Virus record (IMG/VR): IMGVR_UViG_3300027967_000011
Location: 1 to 49,096 of that record
Strand: one strand, 5' to 3'
DNA: 49,096 nt
DNA from: a virus
Part shown: positions 7,767 through 16,089 of the stretch, piece by piece
Position numbering within the stretch: the stretch's first letter is position 1
How the letters are laid out: each line of letters starts with the position of its first letter
Translations under genes and position numbers: made by a program
Notes under the pieces: model-generated
What the model was told of the DNA's origin: nothing
Seen by the model: the letters and a program-made list of their open reading frames with translations, nothing else
The model's database searches: none

Positions 7767-7973
7767 ATGGAACAAATATATAACATGTTGAAGTACTTAA
7801 AAGAGTTAATAGATAAATATTCTATTACTCAAAATTATACTATGGTAGATTATTTAAAAGAATTAATGCAAAGATTAAGACGCCTATTAGGTGAGGTGAC
7901 TTGTAATATGACTGTATTTTCTGCACATTCAACCCTTATATATTGTAATACAGTAGGGAAAATTATAAGATGA
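7767..7973 (+). CDS. Small hypothetical protein upstream of portal
   Basis: 68 residues with an AGGAA RBS. The first 40 residues form an amphipathic helix-rich segment with an internal near-repeat (MLKYLKELIDKY and MVDYLKELMQRL). The C-terminus is more hydrophobic. Its stop overlaps the portal start (ATGA), so the two are translationally coupled. Its position fits a small head-assembly factor or simply a leader ORF that couples portal translation. I do not recognise it. Confidence 0.5.
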   Translation: MEQIYNMLKYLKELIDKYSITQNYTMVDYLKELMQRLRRLLGEVTCNMTVFSAHSTLIYCNTVGKIIR

Positions 7974-9187
7974 AAAGGTTCTTAGTAGATATAATAAATA
8001 AATTAAATCCAGCGCAACCTGAGATTGTTGAAGATTTTGGGCAGCAACATGCACCTTCAGTGAACCTACGAACCAATCAGGCTGCTTATAATGTATTAGA
8101 AATTGTTAATCGTGGAGTTAACTTAATTGTTGATTCTGCGGCGGGCGTCCCTTTAGATGTCGGAGATATATTAGAGTTCAGTGATACAAGTACACGCATA
8201 CGTAAGAAAAGATTAAATCAATTATTAAATTTTAGGCCAAATAATTTTTATAATGCTGACGTATTTAAGCGCAATATATTCTTAGATTTAATACTAGAAG
8301 GGGACGCTTTTTTATATTATGATGGGGTACATTTATATAATCTTCCTGCAACCAGCGTTAATACTATAGCAGATGAGAAATTTTTCATTAAGCATTATGA
8401 ATATAAGGAAAAAGTTTTTAAGCCAAATGAAATAATACATATAAAAGAGAATGCTTCTGATAGTATATTTACAGGTACCTCTAGATTAGATTCTGCAAAA
8501 GCTAGTCTTAACTTACTAGTTAGTATGAATTCTTTCCAAACTAATTTTTTCGAGAATTCAGCTATACCAGGTATAATTTTAACTACACCTAATCCTTTAT
8601 CAGAACGTGTTAAGAATCGATTGGTTCAGCAGTGGTCGAGCAAATATAACCCTAAGCGTGGTGGAAAACGCCCGCTAATTTTGGACGGAGAATTTAAGGT
8701 AGAATCCTTATCAAAATATAATTTCAAAGAATTAGATTTTAATGAAAGTATTGCGCTACAGGAAACAAAAGTATTAAAAGCTTTAGGAGTACCGCCTGTT
8801 CTTTTAAATTCTGGCAATAATGCTAACATTAACCCTAACATGCGGATGTTTTTTATACAAACAGTTATACCTTTAGTTAATAAGCTGACACAAGCTCTTG
8901 AGATGCAATTTGGGTATGATATTAAACCTATTACACAGAATGTTCATGCGCTACGTCCAGAGTTGCAAGATCAGGCAAACTTCTTATCTAGTTTAGTAAA
9001 TTCTGGAATCTTAACTCGCAATGAAGCTCGAGAAGAATTAAGAAAGCATCCTAAAACAGGAAACGAAGACCCCGATAACATTGCAGATAATTTAATACTC
9101 CCTGCAAACGTTGCAGGTTCAGCACAAGATGCAGGGCAGGGCGGAAGACCTGAAGAAGACAAAGATGAACTAGAAGATAATAAATAG
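7970..9187 (+). CDS. Portal protein (HK97 family)
   Basis: 405 residues, matching the usual length of HK97-type portals. Recognisable elements: N-terminal NQAAYNVLEIVNRGVNLIVDSAAGVPLDV, the LILEGDAFLYYDG segment, NEIIHIKEN and GTSRLDSAKASLNLL in the wing/stem, and ETKVLKALGVPPVLLNSG toward the crown. It forms the dodecameric ring at the capsid vertex through which DNA passes. The C-terminal tail is polar and acidic, as is common. The gene overlaps the small upstream ORF by four bases and is followed by an inserted HNH cassette that separates it from the protease/capsid gene. Confidence 0.95.
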   Translation: MKRFLVDIINKLNPAQPEIVEDFGQQHAPSVNLRTNQAAYNVLEIVNRGVNLIVDSAAGVPLDVGDILEFSDTSTRIRKKRLNQLLNFRPNNFYNADVFKRNIFLDLILEGDAFLYYDGVHLYNLPATSVNTIADEKFFIKHYEYKEKVFKPNEIIHIKENASDSIFTGTSRLDSAKASLNLLVSMNSFQTNFFENSAIPGIILTTPNPLSERVKNRLVQQWSSKYNPKRGGKRPLILDGEFKVESLSKYNFKELDFNESIALQETKVLKALGVPPVLLNSGNNANINPNMRMFFIQTVIPLVNKLTQALEMQFGYDIKPITQNVHALRPELQDQANFLSSLVNSGILTRNEAREELRKHPKTGNEDPDNIADNLILPANVAGSAQDAGQGGRPEEDKDELEDNK

Positions 9188-9230
9188 AATTTGATATAAT
9201 ACATGAGTAAATAAAAATTTTTAACAAAAC

Positions 9231-9302
9231 GGCGAAAAGGGTAATTCCCCTGCCAGTATCCTAAGTACTGGCTAGTCATATAATACCCTTAGGAGGTAAA
9301 AA
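9231..9302 (+). promoter_or_regulatory. Structured pseudoknot leader, copy B (HNH gene at 9303)
   Basis: GGCGAAAAGG occupies 9231-9240. Stem 1 pairs GGG 9239-9241 with CCC 9247-9249. Stem 2 is the perfect GCCAGTA 9252-9258 / TACTGGC 9266-9272 with loop TCCTAAG (9259-9265). The loop pairs with CTTAGGA at 9288-9294, which includes the first four bases of the AGGAGG Shine-Dalgarno sequence (9291-9296) of the HNH gene. GGC 9231-9233 can pair with GTC 9275-9277. Folding would reduce ribosome access to the start at 9303. Confidence 0.85.
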
Positions 9303-10004
9303 ATGAAAACGAATAAAGAAATTGTAACTGAAATTATTAAAGACTTGGAAAAGATTGTTGGACTTAACTGGCCAATAAGAAAAGATGCTAAAGTATCAAA
9401 AGAAAAATTGATAGATTGCTGGTCTGCTTATAGAAAAGATTCAGAATATAATTTTTATAATTATACACATTCAAATAGTTTAGGTATAGCATACAAAAAA
9501 ATATTTATTAATATAATAAAAAATAATATTCAATCTTGGAAAAATTATATTTTGAATTTATATAATTATAAATATTGTTATAAATGTGGAAAATTAAAAA
9601 AATTAAATGAATTTACTTTAAGTAAACATACAATGTCCAATCATGAAAGTGAATGTAAAGATTGTAAAAAAAATTATTACCAAAATAATAAAGAAAATAT
9701 ACTTGAAAGAAGTAAAAAGCATTATCAGAACAATAAAGAAAAATATGCTGCAAAAGATGCAAAAAGGCGAGCAGCTAAATTAAATCGCACGCCTGCTTGG
9801 CTCACTGAACAAGATTTAAAAGATATAGAAAGCTTTTATACTAAAACACAAGAACTAACAGAAGAAACTGGTATACAACATCATGTCGACCATATAATTC
9901 CTTTACAAGGTGAATTAATATCTGGATTACATGTTCCTAGTAATCTTCAAATACTCCCAGCTAAAGAAAACTTACAGAAGGGAAATAAATTTGAAGTTAT
10001 ATAA
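9303..10004 (+). CDS. Free-standing HNH homing endonuclease (paralogue 1)
   Basis: 233 residues. The N-terminal domain (1-80, TNKEIVTEIIKDLE...GLNWP...KVSKEKLIDCW) is shared with the gene at 16961. A zinc-ribbon-like pair CYKCG / CKDCKK sits in the middle, and the C-terminal HNH core carries HHVDHIIPLQG (about 193-203), SNLQ and KGNKF. These match phage HNH endonucleases that cut DNA to promote spread of their own gene. It is inserted between portal and protease/capsid genes without disrupting either, with its own SD (AGGAGG) inside the structured leader. The ORF is intact and probably active. Confidence 0.92.
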   Translation: MKTNKEIVTEIIKDLEKIVGLNWPIRKDAKVSKEKLIDCWSAYRKDSEYNFYNYTHSNSLGIAYKKIFINIIKNNIQSWKNYILNLYNYKYCYKCGKLKKLNEFTLSKHTMSNHESECKDCKKNYYQNNKENILERSKKHYQNNKEKYAAKDAKRRAAKLNRTPAWLTEQDLKDIESFYTKTQELTEETGIQHHVDHIIPLQGELISGLHVPSNLQILPAKENLQKGNKFEVI

Positions 10005-10019
10005 TTTGGAGGGAATTAA

Positions 10020-11999
10020 ATGACAAACAAAGAATATAAGAAACCATTATTTATGACAATGGGGTTTAAAGCTGCTGAAATTAATGAAGATAATGAAAAG
10101 TTAAAAATTGAAGGCTTTGCTAATACAACATCTAAGGACCGGCAAGGCGATGTAATACTTGAGGACGCCTGGAAAAATGGGGCATTATCTAATTACCTTA
10201 AAAACCCTATTGTTTTAGCATTTCATAATGCCGAAAAGCCCATAGGAGAAGTTGTAGAACATAGTATTACTTCTGCAGGTCTTCATGTTGTTGCAGAAAT
10301 TAGTAAAGCTAGCGGAGAAATATATAATCTAATTCGAGAAGGAGTTTTAAAGGCTTTTTCCGTTGGCTTCAAAGTAGGGGATGCTGATTATGATACAGAG
10401 ACTGATATATTTGTTATTAAGCAATTAGAATTATTCGAAATATCAGTTGTATCTATTCCGGCTAGCCCAGACTCAATTTTCTCTATTCAAAAGTCTTTGA
10501 ATGAGGAAGAATATTTAGAATTCAAAAATTTATACAATAAAAATCAGGAAGACGCAATAAAAATTGCAGAACCTGATATAGGAGAAGAAAACGAGATGGA
10601 TAAAGACAAAATCTCTATTACTACAGAAGAATTAAAGAAATTAGAAAAAGATGCAGTAGATAAGGCTATGGCCAAGAAAGCTGCTGATGAAGCCCGTGCA
10701 GCACAGACAACTGAAGTGATTAAGAACGTTTCTACAGAAGTTGTTAGCACCGCGGAGGAAAGAATACTGCAGGAAGTTGAGAAGAGATTAACTGAGAAAG
10801 AATCAACTTTGGAAGAAACTCTTGAAGGTTTACGTGCAGATCTTAAAGAAAAGAATGATGAAATTATTGCTATGAATAAGAGCAAGATGGAGTTCGTAAC
10901 TGATTCTAGCAAGAAAGCTATTATTTCTGATACAGAAAAAGAAACTGCAGTATTAGCTGCTAAAATCATGGGTGTACCTTTAGATTCAACAAAATACTTT
11001 AAGGATGTAATTACTAAAGCTGGTGGTGCTCACGTACAAAGCTTGGGTGGATTAGATACTTCTTCACCAGAAGATTGGGAGAATTTATTCTCTACTAATC
11101 TTTATGAAGATGTTAAAGGTAAAACTATTATTGAACCAATGTTTTCTAATAGGGTTGCAATGACTTCTAGAACTTTAGTATTCCCATATAATCCAGACGC
11201 GGGGTTAGCAGAATGGGTACCAGATAGTCAGTATAAAACTGCAGGTACAGTAACAGATCCTAACTCAACCGGTGCTCTAGCTGGACAAACACATTTAGTT
11301 AAAGATAATGTTCTAAAAGCTGAAAAATTAGCTAGTAAAGAATTTATTGGCTATGAAGAAGAAGAGGATTCAATCATTGCTTTGACCCCAATTATTCGTG
11401 ATGCGGTTATGCGTAGAATGGTACGTTCTACAGATATGGAGTTACTACGTGGTAATGTTGGTGCTGATTTGGGTACAGGTAATGGTTTAATTGATGGTAT
11501 TTCTACATTAGCAGCAGATGCCGTTGATTATGATTATACTCAGCCAGGAACATTTGGTAGTGCTAATCCAGTAACTGTAGCTGATCTACAACAAACACGT
11601 AGATTAATGGGAGTATATGGATTAACTCCTGGCGATATTACATATATTGTAAGTCAGACTGTAATGTATGATCTTATGGATGATCCCGATTTTAGAACAA
11701 TGGATCTAGTTGGGGACCGCGCTACTATTATTCGTGGACAAATTGGTTCTATTAATGGATCTCCAGTTGTAGTATCTGATTCCTTTGCTGCTTATGCAAC
11801 AGGAACTGTACAGGCAGTTGCTCTTAATAGTTCTAACTACCTATTCGGTGAACTTCGTGGAATGATGGTAGAACGTGATAGAGATATTGTTAACCAAAGT
11901 AATGTTATTGTTGCTACACGTAGATTTGCCTTTAGTGAAATCGTACCTGCCGTAGATAATGGTGGCAGAAGTTCATGTGCTAACCTGGTAACTGCTTAA
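10020..11999 (+). CDS. Fused prohead protease - scaffold (delta) domain - major capsid protein
   Basis: 659 residues with strong RBS GGAGG. Residues 1-155 are an S78-type prohead protease: the conserved segments NPIVLAFHN (candidate catalytic His69), LKAFSVGFKV (candidate Ser114) and LELFEISVVSIPA. Residues about 195-300 are a charged coiled coil rich in K/E/A, like the scaffolding delta domain. Residues about 310-659 are an HK97-fold capsid protein (EPMFSNRVAMTSRTLVFPY, MMVERDRDIVNQSNVIVATRRF). In HK97 and T5 the protease is a separate gene, so this is a three-part fusion that must self-process. Met193 (ATG at 10596) is preceded by GGAG at 10581-10584 and could start a nested scaffold-capsid product without protease. 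Confidence 0.9.
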   Translation: MTNKEYKKPLFMTMGFKAAEINEDNEKLKIEGFANTTSKDRQGDVILEDAWKNGALSNYLKNPIVLAFHNAEKPIGEVVEHSITSAGLHVVAEISKASGEIYNLIREGVLKAFSVGFKVGDADYDTETDIFVIKQLELFEISVVSIPASPDSIFSIQKSLNEEEYLEFKNLYNKNQEDAIKIAEPDIGEENEMDKDKISITTEELKKLEKDAVDKAMAKKAADEARAAQTTEVIKNVSTEVVSTAEERILQEVEKRLTEKESTLEETLEGLRADLKEKNDEIIAMNKSKMEFVTDSSKKAIISDTEKETAVLAAKIMGVPLDSTKYFKDVITKAGGAHVQSLGGLDTSSPEDWENLFSTNLYEDVKGKTIIEPMFSNRVAMTSRTLVFPYNPDAGLAEWVPDSQYKTAGTVTDPNSTGALAGQTHLVKDNVLKAEKLASKEFIGYEEEEDSIIALTPIIRDAVMRRMVRSTDMELLRGNVGADLGTGNGLIDGISTLAADAVDYDYTQPGTFGSANPVTVADLQQTRRLMGVYGLTPGDITYIVSQTVMYDLMDDPDFRTMDLVGDRATIIRGQIGSINGSPVVVSDSFAAYATGTVQAVALNSSNYLFGELRGMMVERDRDIVNQSNVIVATRRFAFSEIVPAVDNGGRSSCANLVTA

Positions 12000-12003
12000 T
12001 TTT

Positions 12004-12028
12004 TAGTAAGATATAATCTTACTAATTT
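12004..12028 (+). terminator. Hairpin downstream of capsid gene, first of a tandem pair
   Basis: TAGTAAGAT (12004-12012), ATA, ATCTTACTA (12016-12024): nine perfect pairs followed by ATTTTG. It is AT-rich and weaker than the GC-rich hairpin 28 bases downstream. Together they may set how much transcription passes from the highly expressed capsid gene into the neck genes. Confidence 0.5.
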
Positions 12029-12051
12029 TGGCTGTTTAATTTTGGCTTTAT

Positions 12052-12084
12052 GTGCCGGGGCCCTCCGGTTCCGGCACTCTTTTT
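12052..12084 (+). terminator. Rho-independent terminator after the capsid gene
   Basis: GTGCCGG (12052-12058) pairs with CCGGCAC (12071-12077), followed by TCTTTTT. This is a classical GC stem plus U-tract. A GTG at 12052 opens an in-frame extension of the next gene, but it lies inside this stem, so it is not the real start. Confidence 0.9.
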
Positions 12085-12093
12085 AGGATAATA

Positions 12094-12666
12094 ATGGCAA
12101 TACTTAATTTAAGAAATTATAAAGAGTATAAAAATATAGCAAGTAATTCAAAGGATGCTAAGCATACTAAAATTATTAATGCTGTAAATTCTTATATACC
12201 TATCTATTGTAATAGAAATTTTACAGATTATTATGCAACAGATAAAGTTGAATATTTTGATGGAACAGTTGATGAAATATATCCTAAAGAAATTCCTATA
12301 ATATCTGTAACATCTCTTGAGTATTCTACGAATGCTGGTCAAAATTATTTAGCCCTAACTGAATATGCACAATTTAATATTGATTATAATTTAGATAGAA
12401 TAGTATCTGTATACAGTCAATTTATAGATACAGCTTATCCAATAAATAGTTTAAAATTAACATATAAAGGCGGCTTTGAAGAATATCCAGAAGATATAGT
12501 TCAAGCCGCTGTTAGTTTAGTAGAATATTTTGATGAAGAAAATTATACTCTAAGAAAATCTTTAGCTGGAGCTAGTCAAGATAATGTTATAATACCAGAT
12601 AAAACAGCTGTATTACCTCCTCATATTAGGAGAGTGTTAGAGATGTATCGAGTTATTGCTTTATAA
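12094..12666 (+). CDS. Head-tail connector / adaptor protein (gp6-like)
   Basis: 190 residues, starting at the ATG at 12094 (RBS TTAGGATAAT). An alternative upstream GTG is inside the terminator hairpin and is rejected. The first half is helical and ends in YCNRNF. The second half contains KEIPIISVTSLEYS and a C-terminal PEDIVQAAVSLVEYF...LPPHIRRVLEMYR helix pair. This layout (helical N-terminus, an F-G-C-x-R/I-P-V-x-S-V-x-S type strand, C-terminal helices) is that of phage head-tail connectors that bind beneath the portal. The stop overlaps the next start (TAATG), so the next gene is coupled. Confidence 0.75.
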   Translation: MAILNLRNYKEYKNIASNSKDAKHTKIINAVNSYIPIYCNRNFTDYYATDKVEYFDGTVDEIYPKEIPIISVTSLEYSTNAGQNYLALTEYAQFNIDYNLDRIVSVYSQFIDTAYPINSLKLTYKGGFEEYPEDIVQAAVSLVEYFDEENYTLRKSLAGASQDNVIIPDKTAVLPPHIRRVLEMYRVIAL

Positions 12667-14051
12667 TGGCTAAAATAACCAAAACTAAAACTACAGTTAA
12701 AAAGACTACACAAGATAAAAAGAAATATGAAATAGCTCTAGAGGAAATTATTAAAACAATTAAAAAAGGACCGCCTGCCTTAAAGGCGGCGGGTATTACT
12801 AGTAATACTTTTAGAGATGTATTAAATCAATATCCTATACATTATATGCAATTAACTACTATACAAAAAGAACATTTAGATAATATAATAGCACTTAGAG
12901 AAGAAAGCTTAAGACAAAAGGAACATGCTAAAACACGGCAAGGGCTGGAAGAATTTAAGAAAGTAAAAGCTGGTGATGAGGGTGTAAAATTTAGAACTCT
13001 GAAAACCCTTAAAGAAGACTTAAATAAAACATTACCTGAATCTGAAAGAATAGGTGAATTAGGGCACACAAACTTGAGTAATGCAGGAATTTGGTATAGA
13101 CTTCTAGAACAAAACTTGCCTGGGTTAGATGATGGTACTCGGGAATTAATACATAAATCTAAATTAGTATTGGATTCACTAGACGCAATTCAGCCTACTG
13201 ATTATAAAATATTAAATATGTTAGGCGCTCAAAGTCAAACAAAAACTTCGAAAGCTGCAAATGTATTAGAATATGTAAAATTTTTAAATCAAAAACCCAA
13301 TTATATTGAGCATAATTTAGAATACGAAAATATACAAACTGAAGGATTAGCCTCGACAAAGTTACATATAACTTCTCAAAGTACAGCCTTTAATAAATTA
13401 ACAGGGTCGGCAGCTAAACATATTGGAGATGTAATACAAGGTTATAATGCTAAATTCACTACGTCTTTAGGAAAACATATACTAGGAAAAACGAATAACT
13501 TCCCGAATATAACTAGTTCTTTTGGTATTCTAAGGTATGTGGATGAACTTATATCTAATTTAATTTCGGGTAAAAAAACAAAGAAGGTAAATACAAAGAA
13601 GCGTAAATCTAGTAGAGAAAAGATTGGGGTTTTACCTAGATTAAAGAAAATAATAGCCAGATTCAATAAGGCGAAAATTAGGGAACCGTCTCCTCCGCCT
13701 CCTGAAGAGGAACTGGATTTCTTAGGGTTAATAGCTCTAATAAACCAATCCTTAGCTCAGCGGGTAGAAGATTTGATGGGCAAGTCAAAAGACCCACCTG
13801 TTAAATTAAGGTACCAAACGGGCAGGTTCGCTGAAAGTGCTAGGCTTTTAACTTTAACGCGAGAGCAGGCAGGGATATTATATGGTACTTACACTTATAT
13901 GAGAAACCCGTACGACACGTTTTTACCAGGCGGGAGGCTCAATCCTCCTGAAGAGCGTAACCCGATGATTTACATAGAAGGGGCTGTTCGAGACTTAGCA
14001 CAAACAATACTTAAACAAAGGTTCCCAGGAATACAGTTGGAGATGCAATAA
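12666..14051 (+). CDS. Putative neck / head-closure protein with N-terminal HTH-like segment
   Basis: 461 residues. Residues 1-25 are very basic. Residues about 25-85 (IALEEIIKTIKKGPPALKAAGITSNTFRDVL, read in pieces) look like the helix-turn-helix of small-terminase-type proteins. The middle is helical and low in known motifs. Residues about 290-345 are basic with a proline run (REPSPPPPEEE). The last 75 residues (KLRYQTGRFAESARLL, TYMRNPYDTF, IYIEGAVRDLAQTIL) resemble a C-terminal module seen in uncharacterised virion proteins of marine phages. The position between connector and tail terminator suggests neck or head-closure function. The composition of the last third is richer in G+C than the first. 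Confidence 0.5.
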   Translation: MAKITKTKTTVKKTTQDKKKYEIALEEIIKTIKKGPPALKAAGITSNTFRDVLNQYPIHYMQLTTIQKEHLDNIIALREESLRQKEHAKTRQGLEEFKKVKAGDEGVKFRTLKTLKEDLNKTLPESERIGELGHTNLSNAGIWYRLLEQNLPGLDDGTRELIHKSKLVLDSLDAIQPTDYKILNMLGAQSQTKTSKAANVLEYVKFLNQKPNYIEHNLEYENIQTEGLASTKLHITSQSTAFNKLTGSAAKHIGDVIQGYNAKFTTSLGKHILGKTNNFPNITSSFGILRYVDELISNLISGKKTKKVNTKKRKSSREKIGVLPRLKKIIARFNKAKIREPSPPPPEEELDFLGLIALINQSLAQRVEDLMGKSKDPPVKLRYQTGRFAESARLLTLTREQAGILYGTYTYMRNPYDTFLPGGRLNPPEERNPMIYIEGAVRDLAQTILKQRFPGIQLEMQ

Positions 14052-14053
14052 TA

Positions 14054-14488
14054 ATGTCGAAAAGAAGTCAAATTGTGAATGCATTAGTAGAAAAGCTTAA
14101 AGGTATAGATGGCTCTACTGGATTTAATACAAATTTGTACAATAACGTGGAAAATCGTTTAAAATTCTGGGATGAGGTTAATGACTATCCTTCTGTCTAT
14201 ACTACTGTTGGGACTGAAACTAGAGAATACTTACCTGGGGGATTCAAGTGGGGCCACCTGCTTATTACTTTGCGAGTTTATGTAGATGATGAAAATCCAC
14301 AACAGAAATTAGAACAAATATTTGAAGATATAGAAAACGTTGTAGATAGCAACGGAAATTTAGAATACAATACGAATATGTTCACGGAAGATATTAAGAT
14401 ACTTCGTATAGACACAGATGAGGGTTTATTAAGTCCGATAGGTGTCGGAGAGGTAACCCTACAAATAATGTACGACTTACAAACATAG
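14054..14488 (+). CDS. Tail terminator protein (gpU-like)
   Basis: 144 residues with GGAG RBS inside the end of the previous gene. Pattern: N-terminal helix (QIVNALVEKLKGIDG), the central strand segment DYPSVYTTVGTETREYLPGG, then KWGHLLITLRVYVDDE, helix QQKLEQIFEDIENVVD, and a C-terminal strand VGEVTLQIMYDL. This alpha/beta arrangement and length fit the tail terminator/completion proteins that cap the tube and join it to the head (gpU in lambda, p142 in T5). The position just before the tail tube gene supports this. No motif is unique, so the call rests on fold-like pattern plus context. Confidence 0.7.
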   Translation: MSKRSQIVNALVEKLKGIDGSTGFNTNLYNNVENRLKFWDEVNDYPSVYTTVGTETREYLPGGFKWGHLLITLRVYVDDENPQQKLEQIFEDIENVVDSNGNLEYNTNMFTEDIKILRIDTDEGLLSPIGVGEVTLQIMYDLQT

Positions 14489-14535
14489 ATAAAGATCTAA
14501 TGTAAAGAGACGTACAAAAGAAAGGAGATTAAATA

Positions 14536-15999
14536 ATGGCACGATCACTAGCACGTAATACTAGTTTGTTTGCGACGTCCTTGGACGACACACTAACTGG
14601 TGCAACTAGTTTAAATACTTTTGAACTGAAGGTATTAGATGGATATAGTTTTAGTCAAGATGTAACAACACAAGAAGTGGGCGTAAACGAAGCAGGCACA
14701 TCGCCTGTGAGGGGTACGCTCGGCTTTAATACTGCTCTTAATCCAGTAGATGTTAGTTTCAGTACTTATGTACGTTCATATTCTAATACGGAAGACACCA
14801 ATGGAGATACTAGATCTGCAGCAGATTGTGTTGAAAGAATACTTTGGGCATCTGCAATGGGTGATCCAACATCTTGGGCTTATGTAATTGGAACAGATGT
14901 TGGCACAGGTCATGTTATAACAGCACAAACAGACAGTGCATTAACATTTGGACTGGGTGCATCTAATGTTAATGAATTACTATCATTAACTTTGTACTTT
15001 GTACTTGAACAAACAACTTATAAAATAACAGACTTTAATGTTTCAACAGCAGAAGTAGATTTTAGTATTGATGGTATTGCAACTATTAATTGGACTGGAC
15101 AGGGATCGCGAGTTTTAGAAGCCCCGGCAGAGCATACAGCTATTGCTGCTTGGGATGCAGGGACTGAATATTTAGGAGTTCCAGCAACTACTACAAGTAC
15201 TTTCTTACGTAATAAGTTAAGTACTATGGATTTAAAAGATAATGATTTAGCAACGACTCCAGCTATAGATGGAATTCAGCACTCAGTACAAACATATACA
15301 TTAGGTACTGGTACTGTTTTAGAATTTGGGGCTCAAACACTTACAGCAGCTATGGTAGGAGGTAGAATTAGAAATAATACTGTAATTGCAGGTGATGCTG
15401 ATGATATACGTGGGTGGGCAACTATTATTGCTATAGATGATGGTAATGATGAAATTACAGTGTCAGAAAATGTAGATGCTGATACTATTACAGGGTCTAC
15501 TAAATGGACAGTTAGTAATGATGATTTAGATATATTTACAGCAGTTCAAAGTGCTGGAGTTGTATATAATATACCTATTACAGGAGCTACATTAACTCTA
15601 GAAAATAACTTTACTTACCTGACACCTGAGGAATTAGCTATTGTTAACTTACCTTTAGCAGGCTTTGCAGGAAACCGTGTAACAAGTGGTAGTTTGACCG
15701 CATATTTGAATACAGGTGCTACAGGCTCTGGTGGGTTGTTATCTGATATGTTAGCAAAGATTGAAGGCTCAGTATCAAATAACTTTGAAATTATTTTCCA
15801 TATGGGAGGAGCAGCAGCAGATACTCCTAGGGTAGATTTTACTATTGCTCATGCGCAAATATCTGTTCCAACCACAAATGTGGAAGATATTATCGCTACT
15901 GAGATACAATTTAGTGGTAAGCCTTGGAGTGATTCATTAGAAGCAGGATCATTTGAGGATACTAATGAATTGGTAATTACATACGTACCACCAGCATAA
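14536..15999 (+). CDS. Major tail tube protein (T5 pb6-like)
   Basis: 487 residues, close to T5 pb6 in length. RBS AAAGGAG. The N-terminus (LARNTSLFATSL...) followed by TQEVGVNEAGTSPVRGTLGFNTALNPVDVSF and STYVRSY is the signature of this tube family. A C-terminal segment ends in VEDIIATEIQFSGKPW. The protein polymerises into the tube around the tape measure. An Ig-like insertion probably lies in the middle (about 240-350, TYTLGTGTVLEFGAQTL...). A strong terminator follows, consistent with a highly expressed gene whose transcripts mostly stop before the chaperone. Confidence 0.9.
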   Translation: MARSLARNTSLFATSLDDTLTGATSLNTFELKVLDGYSFSQDVTTQEVGVNEAGTSPVRGTLGFNTALNPVDVSFSTYVRSYSNTEDTNGDTRSAADCVERILWASAMGDPTSWAYVIGTDVGTGHVITAQTDSALTFGLGASNVNELLSLTLYFVLEQTTYKITDFNVSTAEVDFSIDGIATINWTGQGSRVLEAPAEHTAIAAWDAGTEYLGVPATTTSTFLRNKLSTMDLKDNDLATTPAIDGIQHSVQTYTLGTGTVLEFGAQTLTAAMVGGRIRNNTVIAGDADDIRGWATIIAIDDGNDEITVSENVDADTITGSTKWTVSNDDLDIFTAVQSAGVVYNIPITGATLTLENNFTYLTPEELAIVNLPLAGFAGNRVTSGSLTAYLNTGATGSGGLLSDMLAKIEGSVSNNFEIIFHMGGAAADTPRVDFTIAHAQISVPTTNVEDIIATEIQFSGKPWSDSLEAGSFEDTNELVITYVPPA

Positions 16000-16035
16000 A
16001 CTAATAAACTAATAATAATAATACTATAAACAGAA

Positions 16036-16063
16036 TGAGGGGGGTAAAACCCCCTCACTTTTA
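16036..16063 (+). terminator. Rho-independent terminator after tail tube gene
   Basis: TGAGGGGG (16036-16043) pairs with CCCCCTCA (16050-16057) around GTAAAA, followed by CTTTT. The 90-base interval 16000-16089 contains only this and the RBS (AAGGAG) of the next gene. Confidence 0.92.
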
Positions 16064-16089
16064 AAAGCAAAATTAAGGAGAACAAAATT

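Noticed and set aside
9231-10004. Group I intron, HEARO/omega RNA or HDV-like ribozyme around the HNH gene
   Set aside because: Flanking genes are complete, the element is only about 70 nt, and the order of helices does not match group I cores or the HDV double pseudoknot; the protein is not IscB-like.
10544-10969. Minus-strand ORF of 141 codons over the capsid scaffold region
   Set aside because: Antisense of Lys/Glu coiled coil gives a Ser/Phe-rich artefact; the plus-strand domain is convincing.
12052-12093. Upstream GTG start of the connector gene
   Set aside because: It lies within the terminator stem and has no RBS; ATG 12094 has one.
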